DNA from: Gymnothorax reevesii
Lineage: Eukaryota; Chordata; Actinopteri; Anguilliformes; Muraenidae
Assembly (NCBI GenBank): GCA_029721435.1
Contig: CM056584.1
Coordinates: 6,964,395 to 7,028,394 of the forward strand
DNA: 64,000 nt
Direction of reading: 5' to 3'
Position 1 is the first letter of the stretch; each line of letters starts with the position of its first letter. Under the pieces are notes generated by a model. That model was given only the letters and a program-made list of their open reading frames with translations, did not search any database and was not told the DNA's origin. Below are positions 11,901 to 25,619 of this stretch, in pieces. The position numbers and the translations under genes are program-made.

Positions 11901-12282
11901 ATACTGTACGTGTCCTCTATGATGGGAGTATGGGATCAGATGGCATTTCAGCTTAACCCTGCTTGTGTAAAATGGAAATTGAGTGAAGTTAATGTTTGAA
12001 TACTAATGCTAACATGCTAATGCTAGCAATCTAATGTGAGTGCTTATATCTGGTCATTTTCATACTGTACGTGTCCTCTATGATGGGGGTATGGGATCAG
12101 ATGGCATTTCAGCTTAACCCTGCTTGTGTGAAATAGAAATTGAGTGACGTTAATGTTTGAATGCTAATGCTAACATGCTGATGCTAGCGATCTAATGTGA
12201 GTGCTAATATCTGGTCATTTTCATACTGTAAGTGTCCTCTATGATGTTAGTATGAGATCAGATGGCATTTCTCCTTCACCCT

Positions 12283-12632
12283 TCTTGTATTATAAGCAAA
12301 TTGAGTAATGTTAATGTTTCAATGCTAATGCTAACATACTGATTCTAACATGCTTATGCTAGCAATCTAATGTGAGTGCTAATATCTGGTCATTTTCATA
12401 CTGTAAGTGTCCTCTATGATGTTAGTATGAGATCAGATGGCATTTCTCCTTCACCCATCTTGTATTATAAGCAAATTGAGTAATGTTAATGTTTCAATGC
12501 TAATGCTAACATGCTGATGCTAACATGCTTATGCTAGCAATCTAATGTGAGTGCTAATACCTGGTCATTTTCATACTGTACATATCTTCTATGATGGGAG
12601 TATGAGATCAGATGGCTTTTCAGCTTAACCCT
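12283..12632. repeat. Two adjacent 175-bp monomers
   Basis: Two three-sub-repeat monomers sit side by side (12283-12457 and 12458-12632), whereas elsewhere this class is normally followed by other types. The first has CATACTGATTC and the second follows CACCCATCTTG. The same pair is at 31633-31982 and 37835-38184, which fixes the distances 19,350, 6,202 and 25,552. Confidence 0.88.
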
Positions 12633-12954
12633 GCTTGTGTAAAATGGAAATTGAGTGACGTTAATGTTTGAATGCTATTGCTAACATGCTAATGCTAGCG
12701 ATCTAATGTGAGTGCTAATACCTGGTCATTTTCATACTGTACATGTCCTCTATGATGGGAGTATGAGATCAGATGGCTTTTCAGCTTAACCCTGCTTGTG
12801 TAAAATGGAAATTGAGTGACGTTAATGTTTGAATGCTAATGCTAACATGCTAAGGCTAGCGATCTAATGTGAGTTCTAATATCTGGTCATTTTCATACCA
12901 TACGTGTCCTCTATGATGTTAATCGGAGATCAGATGGCATTTCAGCTTAACCCT

Positions 12955-13115
12955 GCTTGTGTACAATGGAAATTTAGTGACGTTAATGTTTGAATGCTAA
13001 TGCTAACATGCTAAGGCTAGCGATCTAATGTGAGTTCTAATATCTGGTCATTTTCATACCATACGTGTCCTCTATGATGTTAATAGGAGATCAGATGGCA
13101 TTTCAGCTTAACCCT
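12955..13115 (+). repeat. Monomer variant with head GCTTGTGTACAATGG
   Basis: This variant has ACAATGG in place of AAAATGG and ATTTAGTGACG in place of ATTGAGTGACG. It often comes in adjacent pairs, with the next one starting at 13116. It is common between about 12.9 and 19.3 kb and again between 38.5 and 46 kb, and is absent from the first 12 kb. A sub-variant begins GATTGTGTACAATGG. Confidence 0.85.
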
Positions 13116-13276
13116 GCTTGTGTACAATGGAAATTTAGTGACGTTAATATTTGAATGCTAATACTAACATGCTAATGCTAGCGATCTAATGTGAGTGCTA
13201 ATATCTGGTCATTTTCATACTACACGTGTCCTCTATGATGTTAATAGGAGATCAGATGGCATTTCAGCTTAACCCT

Positions 13277-16200
13277 TCTTGTTTAAAATGGAAATTGAGT
13301 AATGTTAATGTTTAAATGCTAATGCTAACATGCTAATGCTAGCGATCTAATGTGAGTGCTAATACCTGGTCATTTTCATACTGTACATGTCCTCTATGAT
13401 GGGAGTATGAGATCAGATGGCTTTTCAGCTTAACCCTGCTTGTGTAAAATGGAAATTTAGTGACGTTAATATTTGAATGCTAATACTAACATGCTAATGC
13501 TAGCGATCTAATGTGAGTGCTAATATCTGGTCATTTTCATAATACACGTGTCCTCTATGATGTTAATAGGAGATCAGATGGCATTTCAGCTTAACCCTTC
13601 TTGTTTAAAATGGAAATTGAGTAATGTTAATGTTTAAATGCTAATGATAACATGCTAATGCTAGCGATCTAATGTGAGTTCTAATATCTGGTCAATTTCA
13701 TACTGTACATGTCCTCTATGATGTTAATAGGAGATCAGATGGCATTTCAGCTTAACCCTTCTTGTGTAAAATGGAAATTGAGTGACATTAATGTTTTAAT
13801 ACTAATGCTAACATGCTAATGCTAGCGATCTAATGTGAGTGCTAATATCTGGTCATTTTCATACTGTACGTGTCCTCTATGATGGGAGTATGGGATCAGA
13901 TGGCATTTCAGCTTAACCCTGCTTGTGTAAAATGGAAATTGAGCGACGTTAATGTTTGAATGCTAATGCTAACATGCTAATGCTAGCAATCTAATGTGTG
14001 TGCTAATATCTGGTCATTTTCATACTGTACGTGTCCTCTATGAAGGGTGTATGGGATCAGACGGCATTTCAGCTTAACCCTGCTTGTGTAAAATAGAAAT
14101 TGAGTGACGTTAATGGTTGAATGCTAATGCTAACATGCTAATGTTAGCGATCTAATGTGAGTGCTAATATCTGGTCATTTTCATACTGTAAGTGTCCTCT
14201 ATGATGTTAGTATGAGATCAGATGGCATTTCTCCTTCACCCTTCTTGTATTATAAGCAAATTGAGTAATGTTAATGTTTCAATGCTAATGCTAACATGCT
14301 GATTCTAACATGCTAATGCTAGCAATCTAATGTGAGTGCTAATACCTGGTCATTTTCATACTGTACATGTCTTCTATGATGGGAGTATGGGATCAGATGG
14401 CATTTCAGCTTAACCCTTCTTGTGTAAAATGGAAATTGAGTGATGTTAATGTTTAAATGCTAATGCTAACATGCTGATGCTAGCGCTCTAATGTGAGTGC
14501 TAATATCTGGTCATTTTCATACTGTACGTGTCCTCTATGATGGGAATATGGGATCAGATGGCATTTCAGCATAACCCTGTTTGTGCTAAATGGAAATTGA
14601 GTGACGTTAATGTTTAAATGCTAATGCTAACATGCTAATGCTAGCGATCTAATGTGAGTTCTAATATCTGGTCATTTTCATACTGTACGTGTCCTCTATG
14701 ATGTTAATAGGAGATCAGATGGCATTTCAGCTTAACCTTTCTTGTATAATAAAAAAATTGAGTAATGTTAATGTTTAAATGCTAATGCTAACATGCTAAT
14801 GCTAGCGATCTAATGTGAGTTCTAATATCTGGTCATTTTCATACTATACGTGTCCTCTATGATGTTAATAGGAGATCAGATGGCATTTCAGCTTAACCCT
14901 TCTTGTATAATAAAAAAATTGAGTAATGTTAATGTTTAAATGCAAATGCTAACATGCTAATGCTAGCGATCTAATGTGAGTGCTAATATCTGGTCATTTT
15001 CATTCTGTACGTGTCCTCTATGATGGGAGTATGGGACCAGATGGCATTTCAGCTTAACCCTGCTTGTGTAAAATGGAAATTGAGTGACGTTAATGTTTGA
15101 ATGCTAATGCTAACATGCTAATGCTAGCAATCTAATTTTTGTGCTAATATCTGGTCATTTTCATACTGTACGTGTCCTCTATGAAGTGAGTATGGGATCA
15201 GATGGCATTTCAGCTTAACCCTGCTTGTGTAAAATAGAAATTGAGCGACGTTAATGGTTGAATGCTAATGCTAACATGCTAATGTTAGCGATCTAATGTG
15301 AGTGCTAATATCTGGTCATTTTCATACTGTAAGTGTCCTCTATGATGTTAGTATGAGATCAGATGGCATTTCTCCTTCACCCTTCTTGTATTATAAGCAA
15401 ATTGAGTAATGTTAATGTTTCAATGCTAATGCTAACATGCTGATGCTAACATGCTTATGCTAGCAATCTAATGTGAGTGCTAATACTTGGTCATTTTCAT
15501 ACTGGACATGTCCTCTATGATGTTAATAGGAGATCAGATGGCATTTCAGCTTAACCCTTCTTGTGTAAAATGGAAATTGAGTGACATTAATGTTTTAATA
15601 CTAATGCTAACATGCTAATGCTAGCGATCTAATATGAGTGCTAATATCTGGTCATTTTTATACCATACATGTCCTCTATGATGGGAGTATTGGATCAGAT
15701 GGCATTTCAGGTTAACCCTGCTTGTGTAAAATAGAAATTGAGTGACGTTAATGTTTGAATGCTAATGTTAACATGCTAATGCTAGCGATCTAATGTGAGT
15801 GCTAATACCTGGTCATTTTCATACTGTACATGTCCTCTATGATGGGAGTATGACATCAGATGGCTTTTCAGCTTAACCCTGCTTGTGTAAAATGGAAATT
15901 GAGTGACGTTAATGTTTGAATGCTAATGGTAACATGCTAATGCTGGCGATCTAATATGAGTTCTAATATCTGGTCATTTTCATACCATACGTGTCCTCTA
16001 TGACGTTAATAGGAGATCAGATGGCATTTCAGCTTAACCCTGATTGTGTACAATGGAAATTTAGCGACGTTAATGTTTAAATGCTAATGCTAACATGCTA
16101 ATGCTTGCGATCTAATTTGAGTGCTAATATCTGGTCATTTTCATACTGTACGTGTCCTCTATGATGTTAATAGGAGATCAGATGGCATTTCAGCTTAACC

Positions 16201-19200
16201 CTCCTTGTTTAAAATGGAAATTGAGTGATGTTAATGTTTAAATGCTAATGCTAACATGCTAATTATAGCGCTCTAATGTGAGTGCTAATATGTGGTCATT
16301 TTCATACTGTACGTGTCCTCTATGATGGGAATATGGGATCAGATGGCATTTCAGCTTTAACCTGTTTGTGTAAAATGGAAATTGAGTGATGTTAATGTTT
16401 GAATACTAATGCTAACATGCTAATGCTAGCGATCTAATGTGAGTGCTAATATCTGGTCATTTTCATACTATACGTGTCCTCTATGATGGGAGTATTGGAT
16501 CTGATGGCATTTCAGCTTAACCCTGCTTGTGTAAAATAGAAATTGAGTGACGTTAATGTTTGAATGCTAATCTTAACATGCTAATGCTAGTGATCTAATG
16601 TGAGTGCTAATATCTGGTCATTTTCATACAATACGTGTCCTCTATGATGTTAATAGGAGATCAGATGGCATTTCAGCTTAACCCTTCTTGTATAATAAAA
16701 AATTGAGTAATGTTAATGTTTAAATACTAATGCTAACATGCTAATGCTAGCGATCTAATGTGAGTGCTAATACCTGGTCATTTTCATACTGTACATGTCC
16801 TCTATGATGGGAGTATGAGATCAGATGGCTTTTCAGCTTAACCCTGCTTGTGTAAAATGGAAATTGAGTGACGTTAATGTTTGAATGCTAATGGTAACAT
16901 GCTAATGCTGGCGATCTAATATGAGCTCTAATATCTGGTCATTTTCATACCATACGTGTCCTCTATGACGTTAATAGGAGATCAGATGGCATTTCAGCTT
17001 AACCCTGATTGTGTACAATGGAAATTTAGCGACGTTAATGTTTGAATGCTAATGGTAACATGCTAATGCTGGCGATCTAATTTGAGTGCTAATATCTGAT
17101 CATTTTCATACTATACGTGTCCTGTATGATGTTAATAGGAGATCAGATGGCATTTCAGCTTAACCCTTCTTGTATAATAAAAAAATTGAGTGATGTTAAT
17201 GTTTAAATGCTGTTGCTAACATACTAATGCTAGCGATCTAATGTGAGTTCTAATATCTGTTCATTTTCATACTATACGTGTCCTCTATGATGTTAATAGG
17301 AGAGCAGATGACATTTCAGCATAACCCTGTTTGTGTAAAATGGAAATTGAGTGACGTTAATGTTTAAATGCTAATGCTAACATGCTAATATTAGCGATCT
17401 AATGTGAGTGGTAATATCTGGTCATTTTCATTCTGTACGGGTCCTCTATGATGTTAATAGGAGATCAGATGGCATTTCAGCTTAACCCTTCTTGTATAAT
17501 AAAAAAAATGAGTAATGTTAATGTTTAAATGCTAATGCTAACATGCTAATGCTAGCGATCTAATGTCAGTTCTAATATCTGGTCATTTCCATACTCTACG
17601 TGTCCTCTATGATGTTAATAGGAGATCAGATGGCATTTCAGCTTAACCCTGCTTGTGTAAAATGGAAATTGAGTGACGTTAATGTTTGAATGCTAATGCT
17701 AACATGCTAATGCTAGCGATCTAATGTGAGTGCTAATATCTGGTCATTTTCATACTGTAAGTGTCCTCTATGATGTTAGTATGAGATCAGATGGCATTTC
17801 TCCTTCACCCTTCTTGTATTATAAGCAAATTGAGTAATGTTAATGTTTCAATGCTAATGCTAACATGCTGATTCTAACATGCTAATGCTAGCAATCTAAT
17901 GTGAGTGCTAATACCTGGTCATTTTCATACTGTACATGTCTTCTATGATGGGAGTATGAGATCAGATGGCTTTTCAGCTTAACCCTGCTTGTGTAAAATG
18001 GAAATTGAGTGACGTTAATGTTTGAATGCTATTGCTAACATGCTAATGCTAGCGATCTAATGTGAGTGCTAATACCTGGTCATTTTCATACTGTACGTGT
18101 CCTCTATGATGGGAGTATGAGATCAGATGGCTTTTCAGCTTAACCCTGCTTGTGTAAAATGGAAATTGAGTGACGTTAATGTTTGAATGCTAATGCTAAC
18201 ATGCTTAGGCTAGCGATCTAATGTGAGTTCTAATATCTGGTCATTTTCATACCATACGTGTCCTCTATGATGTTAATAGGAGATCAGATGGCATTTCAGC
18301 TTAACCCTGCTTGTGTACAATGGAAATTTAGTGACGTTAATGTTTGAATGCTAATGCTAACATGCTAAGGCTAGCGATCTAATGTGAGTTCTAATATCTG
18401 GTCATTTTCATACCATACGTGTCCTCTATGATGTTAATAGGAGATCAGATGGCATTTCAGCTTAACCCTGCTTGTGTACAATGGAAATTTAGTGACGTTA
18501 ATATTTGAATACTAATACTAACATGCTAATGCTAGCGATCTAATGTGAGTGCTAATATCTGGTCATTTTCATACTACACGTGTCCTCTATGATGTTAATA
18601 GGAGATCAGATGGCATTTCAGCTTAACCCTTCTTGTTTAAAATAGAAATTGAGTAATGTTAATGTTTAAATGCTAATGCTAACATGCTAATGCTAGCGAT
18701 CTAATGTGAGTGCTAATACCTGGTCATTTTCATACTGTACATGTCCTCTATGATGGGAGTATGAGATCAGATGTCTTTTCAGCTTAACCCTGCTTGTGTA
18801 AAATAAAAAATTGAGTGACGTTAATGTTTGAATGCTAATGCTAACATGCTAAGGCAAGCGATCTAATGTGAGTTCTAATATCTGGACATTTTCATACCAT
18901 ACGTGTCCTCTATGATGTTAATAGGAGATCAGATGGCATTTCAGCTTAACCCTGCTTGTGTACAATGGAAATTTAGTGACGTTAATATTTGAATGCTAAT
19001 ACTAACATGCTAATGCTAGCGATCTAATGGGAGTGCTAATATCTGGTCATTTTCATACTACACGTGTCCTCTATGATGTTAATAGGAGATCAGATGGCAT
19101 TTCAGCTTAACCCTTCTTGTTTAAAATGGAAATTGAGTAATGTTAATGTTTGAATGCTAATGCTAACATGCTAAGGCTAGCGATCTAATGTGAGTTCTAA

Positions 19201-21027
19201 TATCTGGTCATTTTCATACCATACGTGTCCTCTATGATGTTAATAGGAGATCAGATGGCATTTCAGCTTAACCCTGATTGTGTACAATGGAAATTTAGCG
19301 ACGTTAATGTTTGAATGCTAATGCTAACATGCTAATGCTAGCGATCTAATGTGAGTGCTAATATCTGGTCATTTTCATACTACACGTGTCCTTTATGATG
19401 TTAATAGGAGATCAGATGGCATTTCAGCTTAACCCTTCTTGTTTAAAATGGAAATTGAGTGATGTTAATGTTTAAATGCTAATGCTAACATGCTAATGCT
19501 AGCACTCTAATGTGAGTGCTAATATGTGGTCATTTTCATACTGTACGTGTCCTCTATGATGGGAATATGGGATCAGATGGCATTTCAGCTTTACCCTGTT
19601 TGTGTAAAATGGAAATTTAGTGACGTTAATGTTTGAATACTAATGCTAACATGCTAATGCTAGCGATCTAATGTGAGTGCTAATATCTGGTCATTTTCAT
19701 ACTATACGTGTCCTCTATGATGTTAATAGGAGATCAGATGGCATTTCAGCTTAACCCTTCTTGTACAATAAAAAAATTGAGTAATGTTAATGTTTAAATG
19801 CTAATTCTAACATGCTAATGCTAGCGATCTAATGTGAGTTCTAATATCTGTTCATTTTCATACTATACGTGTCCTCTATGATGTTAATAGGAGATCAGAT
19901 GACATTTCAGCATAACCCTGTTTGTGTAAAATGGAAATTGAGTGACGTTAATGTTTAAATGCTAATGCTAACATGCTTATATTAGCGATCTAATGTGAGT
20001 GGTAATATCTGGTCATTTTCATACTATACGTGTCCTCTATGATGTTAATAGGAGATCAGATGGCATTTCAGCTTAACCCTTCTTGTATAGTAAAAAAATT
20101 GAGTAATGTTAATGTTTAAATGCTAATGCTAACATGCTAATGCTAGCGATCTAATGTCAGTTCTAATATCTGGTCATTTCCATACTCTACGTGTCCTCTA
20201 TGATGTTAATAGGAGATCAGATGGCATTTCAGCTTAACCCTTCTTGTGTTAAATGGAAATTGAGTGACAGTAATGTTTTAATACTAATGCTAACATGCTA
20301 ATGCTAGCGATCTAATGTAAGTGCTAATATCTGGTCATTTTCATACTGTACGTGTCCTCTATGATGGGGGTATGGGATCAGATGGCATTTCAGCTTAACC
20401 CTGCTTGTGTAAAATAGAAATTGAGTGACGTTAATGTTTGAATGCTAATGCTAACATGCTAATGCTAGCGATCTAATGTGAGTGCTAATATCTGGTCATT
20501 TTCATACTGTAAGTGTCCTCTATGATGTTAGTATGAGATCAGATGGCATTTCTCCTTCACCCTTCTTGTATTATAAGCAAATTGAGTAATGTTAATGTTT
20601 CAATGCTAATGCTAACATGCTGATTCTAACATGCTAATGCTAGCATTCTAATGTGAGTGCTAATACCTGGTCATTTTCATACTTTACATGTCTTCTATGA
20701 TGGGAGTATGGGATCAGATGGCATTTCAGCTTAACCCTTCTTGTGTAAAATGGAAATTGAGTGATGTTAATGTTTAAATGCTAATGCTAACATGCTGATG
20801 CTAGCGCTCTAATGTGAGTGCTAATATCTGGTCATTTTCATACTGTACGTGTCCTCTATGATGGGAATATGGGATCAGATGGCATTTCAGCATAACCCTG
20901 TTTGTGCTAAATGGAAATTGAGTGACGTTAATGTTTAAATGCTAATGCTAACATGCTAATGCTAGCGATCTAATGTGAGTGCTAATATCTGGTCATTTTC
21001 ATACTGTACGTGTCCTCTATGATGTTA
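13277..21027. repeat. Long matched segment, copy 1 (partner 39,956-47,707)
   Basis: About 7.75 kb matches 39,956-47,707 at a distance of 26,679, becoming 26,680 after one A is gained near 43,381. Shared private marks include GAAGGGTGTATGG (14042 and 40721), CTAATTTTTGTGC (about 15,134 and 41,814), ATGCTTAGGC (18201 and 44881) and GAGTGACAG (20262 and 46942). Only scattered substitutions separate the copies, for example ACGGCATTTC against ATGGCATTTC. Confidence 0.9.
14940..14947 (+). other. Exact octamer ATGCAAAT in the core
   Basis: One monomer has ATGCAAAT, the consensus POU/Oct octamer, by a single T-to-A change from ATGCTAAT. The same change is in its partner at 41,619-41,626. The usual ATGCTAAT, present two or three times per monomer, is a known weaker variant of this site. 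Binding is not shown by the sequence, and the match may be chance. Confidence 0.4.
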
Positions 21028-22845
21028 ATAGGAGATCAGATGGCATTTCAGCTTAACGCTTCTTGTATAATAAAAAAATTGAGTAATGTTCATGTTTAAA
21101 TGCTAATGCTAACATGCTAATGCTAGCGATCTAATGTGAGTTCTAATATCTGGTCATTTTCATACTATATGTGTCCTCTATGATGTTAATAGGAGATCAG
21201 ATGGCATTTCAGCTTAACCCTTCTTTTGTAAAATGGAAATTGAGTGACATTAATGTTTTAATACTAATGCTAGTATGCTAATGCTAGCGATCTAATGTGA
21301 GTGCTAATATCTGGTCATTTTCATACTGTACGTGTCCTCTATGATGGGAGTATGGGATCAGATGGCATTTCAGCTTAACCCTGCTTGTGTAAAATAGAAA
21401 TTGAGTGACGTTAATGTTTGAATGCTAATGCTAACATGCTAATGCTAGCGATCTAATGTGAGTGCTAATATCTGGTCATTTTCATACTGTACGTGTCCTC
21501 TATGATGTTAATTGGAGATCAGATGGCATTTCAGCTTGACCCTTCTTGTATAATAAAAAAATTGAGTAATGTTAATGTTTAAATGCTAATGCTAACATGC
21601 TAATGCTAGCGATCTAATGTGAGTTCTAATATCTGGTCATTTTCATACTATACGTGTCCTCTATAATGTTAATAGGAGATCAGATGGCATTTCAGCTTAA
21701 CCCTTCTTGTGTAAAATGGAAATTGAGTGACATTAATGTTTTAATACTAATGCTAACATGCTAATGCTAGCGATCTAATGTGAGTGCTAATATCTGGTCA
21801 TTTTCATACTGTACGTGTCCTTTATGATGGGAGTATTGGATCAGATGGCATTTCAGCTTAACCCTGCTTGTGTAAAATAAAAATTGAGTGACGTTAATGT
21901 TTGAATGCTAATGCTAACATGCTAATGCTAGCGATCTAATGTGAGTGCTAATATCTGGTCATTTTCATACTGTAAGTGTCCTCTATGATGTTAGTATGAG
22001 ATCAGATGGCATTTCTCCTTCACCCTTCTTGTATTATAAGCAAATTGAGTAATGTTAATGTTTCAATGCTAATGCTAACATGCTGATGCTAACATGCTAA
22101 TGCTATCAATCTAATGGGAGTGCTAATACCTGGTCATTTTCATACTGTACATGTCTTCTATGATGGGAGTATGGGATCAGATGGCATTTCAGCTTAACCT
22201 TGCTTGTGTAAAATGGTAATTGAGTGAAGTTAATGTTTGAATGCTAATGCTAACATGCTAATGCTAGTGATCTAATGTGAGTGCTAATACCTGGTCATTT
22301 TCGTACTGTTCATGTCTTCTATGATGGGAGTATGGGATCAGATGGCATTTCAGCTTAACCCTGCTTTTATAAAATGGAAATTGAGTGACGTTAATGTTTG
22401 AATGCTAATGCTAACATGCTAATGCTAGCGATCTAATGTGAGTGCTAATACCTGGTCATTTTCATACTGTACATGTCCTCTATGATGGGAGTATGAGATC
22501 AGATGGCTTTTCAGCTTAACCCTGCTTGTGTAAAATGGAAATTGAGTGACGTTAATGTTTGAATGCTAATGCTAACATGCTAATGCTAGCGATCTAATGT
22601 GAGTTCTAATATCTGGTCATTTTCATACCATACGTGTCCTCTATGATGTTAATAGGAGATCAGATGGCATTTCAGCTTAACCCTGCTTGTGTACAATGGA
22701 AATTTAGTGATGTTAATGTTTGAATACTAATGCTAACATGCTAATGCTAGCGATCTAATGTGAGTGCTAATATCTGGTCATTTTCATACTATACGTGTCC
22801 TCTATGATGTTAATAGGAGATCAGATGGCATTTCAGCTTAACCCT
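19759..22845. repeat. HOR-3, ~3.08-kb unit, first copy
   Basis: This begins with a TCTTGTACAATAAA monomer. The same monomer starts the next copy at 22846. Distances between matching points are 3,087 at the start, 3,086 at the TATAGTAAA monomer (20081 and 23167) and 3,082 after a 4-bp loss (20564 and 23646; 21222 and 24304). The unit is about 19 monomers long. Homology may reach a little further left, to about 19,600. Confidence 0.87.
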
Positions 22846-24465
22846 TCTTGTACAATAAAAAAATGAGTAATGTTAATGTTTAAATGCTAATTCTAACATG
22901 CTAATGCTAGCGAACTAATGTGAGTGCTAATATCTGTTCATTTTCATACTATACGTGTCCTCTATGATGTTAATAGGAGATCAGATGACATTTCAGCATA
23001 ACCCTGTTTGTGTAAAATGGAAATTGAGTGACGTTAATGTTTAAATGCTAATGCTAACATGCTTTTATTAGCGATCTAATGTGACTGGTAATATCTGGTC
23101 ATTTTCATACTATACGTGTCCTCTATGATGTTAATAGGAGATCAGATGGCATTTCAGCTTAACCCTTCTTGAATAGTAAAAAAATTGAGTAATGTTAATG
23201 TTTAAATGCTAATGCTAACATGCTAATGCTAGCGATCTAATGTCAGTTCTAATATCTGGTCATTTCCATACTCTACGTGTCCTCTATGATGTTAATAGGA
23301 GATCAGATGGCATTTCAGCTTAACCCTTCTTGTGTTAAATGGAAATTGAGTGACATTAATGTTTTAATACTAATGCTAACATGCTAATGCTAGCGATCTA
23401 ATGTAAGTGCTAATATCTGGTCATTTTCATACTGTACGTGTCCTCTATGATGGGGGTATGGGATCAGATGGCATTTCAGCTTAACCCTGCTTGTGTAAAA
23501 TAGAAATTGAGTGACGTTAATGTTTGAATGCTAATGCTAACATGCTAATGCTAGCGATCTAATGTGAGTGCTAATATCTGGTCATTTTCATACTGTGTCC
23601 TCTATGATGTTAGTATGAGATCAGATGGCATTTCTCCTTCACCCTTCTTGTATTATAAGCAAATTGAGTAATGTTAATGTTGCAATGCTAATGCTAACAT
23701 GCTGATTCTAACATGCTAATGCTAGCATTCTAATGTGAGTGCTAATACCTGGTCATTTTCATACTTTACATGTCTTTTATGATGGGAGTATGGGATCAGA
23801 TGGCATTTCAGCTTAACCCTTCTTGTGTAAAATGGAAATTGAGTGATGTTAATGTTTAAATGCTAATGCTAACATGCTGATGCTAGCGCTCTAATGTGAG
23901 TGCTAATATCTGGTCATTTTCATACTGTACGTGTCCTCTATGATGGGAATATGGGATCAGATGGCATTTCAGCATAACCCTGTTTGTGCTAAATGGAAAT
24001 TGAGTGACGTTAATGTTTAAATGCTAATGCTAACATGCTAATGCTAGCGATCTAATGTGAGTGCTAATATCTGGTCATATCCATACTGTACGTGTCCTCT
24101 ATGATGTTAATAGGAGATCAGATGGCATTTCAGCTTAACCCTTCTTGTATAATAAAAAAATTGAGTAATGTTCATGTTTAAATGCTAATGCTAACATGCT
24201 AATGCTAGCGATCTAATGTGAATTCTAATATCTGGTCATTTTCATACTATATGTGTCCTCTATGATGTTAATAGGAGATCAGATGGCATTTCAGCTTAAC
24301 CCTTCTTTTGTAAAATGGAAATTGAGTGACATTAATGTTTTAATACTAATGCTAGTATGCTAATGCTAGCGATCTAATGTGAGTGCTAATATCTGGTCAT
24401 TTTCATACTGTACGTGTCCTCTATGATGGGAGTATGGGATTAGATGGCATTTCAGCTTAACCCTG
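22846..24465. repeat. HOR-3, partial second copy
   Basis: This matches 19,759 onward up to about 24,465, where the next monomer has GCTAGAGATC and CTGTAAGTGTCC and the series leaves the HOR-3 order. Private marks are the 4-bp shorter CATACTGTGTCC at 23,589-23,600, GTTGCAATGC near 23,680, TCTTTTATGATG near 23,773 and GGTCATATCC at 24,073. All four recur near 52.4-52.9 kb. Confidence 0.86.
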
Positions 24466-24625
24466 CTTGTGTAAAATGGAAATTGAGTGACGTTAATGTT
24501 TGAATGCTAATGCTAACATGCTAATGCTAGAGATCTAATGTGAGTGCTAATATCTGGTCATTTTCATACTGTAAGTGTCCTCTATGATGTTAGTATGAGA
24601 TCAGATGGCATTTCTCCTTCACCCT

Positions 24626-25619
24626 TCTTGTATTATGAGCAAATTGAGTAATGTTAATGTTTCAATGCTAATGCTAACATGCTGATGCTAACATGCTAAT
24701 GCTAGCGATCTAATATGAGTGCTAATATCTGGTCATTTTCATACTGTACGTGTCCTCTATGATGTTAATTGGAGATCAGATGGCATTTCAGCTTAACCCT
24801 TCTTGTATCATAAAAAAATTGAGTGATGTTAATGTTTAAATGCTAATGCTAACATGCTAATGCTAGCGATCTAATGTGAGTTCTAATATCTGGTCATTTT
24901 CATACTGTACATGTCCTCTATGATGGGAGTATGAGATCAGATGGCTTTTCAGCTTAACCCTGCTTGTGTAAAATGGAAATTGAGTGACGTTAATGTTTGA
25001 ATACTAATGCTAACATGCTAATGCTAGCAATCTAATGTGAGTGCTAATATCTGGTCATTTTCATACTGTACGTGTCCTCTATGATGGGAGTATGGGATCA
25101 GATGGCATTTCAGCTTAACCCTGCTTGTGTAAAATAGAAATTGAGTGACGTTAATGTTTGAATGCTAATGCTATCATGCTATTGCTAGCGATCTAATGTG
25201 AGTGCTAATATCTGGTCATTTTCATACTGTAAGTGTCCTCTATGATGTTAGTATGAGATCAGATGGCATTTCTCCTTCACCCTTCTTGTATTATGAGCAA
25301 ATTGAGTAATGTTAATGTTTCAATGCTAATGCTAACATGCTGATGCTAACATGCTAATGCTAGCGATCTAATATGAGTGCTAATATCTGGTCATTTTCAT
25401 ACTGTACGTGTCCTCTATGATGTTAATTGGAGATCAGATGGCATTTCAGCTTAACCCTTCTTGTATCATAAAAAAATTGAGTGATGTTAATGTTTAAATG
25501 CTAATGCTAACATGCTAATGCTAGCGATCTAATGTGAGTTCTAATATCTGGTCATTTTCATACTGTACATGTCCTCTATGATGGGAGCATGAGATCAGAT
25601 GGCTTTTCAGCTTAACCCT
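24626..25619. repeat. 658-bp local duplication of a two-monomer marker
   Basis: A 175-bp TATTATGAGC monomer followed by a TCTTGTATCATAAA monomer (336 bp) is repeated 658 bp away: 24626-24961 and 25284-25619. The same spacing is kept in the other copies, with TATCATAAA starts at 29526 and 30184, 35728 and 36386, 53599 and 54257, 58324 and 58982, and 63049 and 63707. Confidence 0.85.

Noticed and set aside
13223..13228. Palindromic E-box CACGTG in some monomers (also 18,577-18,582)
   Set aside because: It arises by one T-to-C change next to the usual TACGTG and follows the HOR copies; no evidence of selection.
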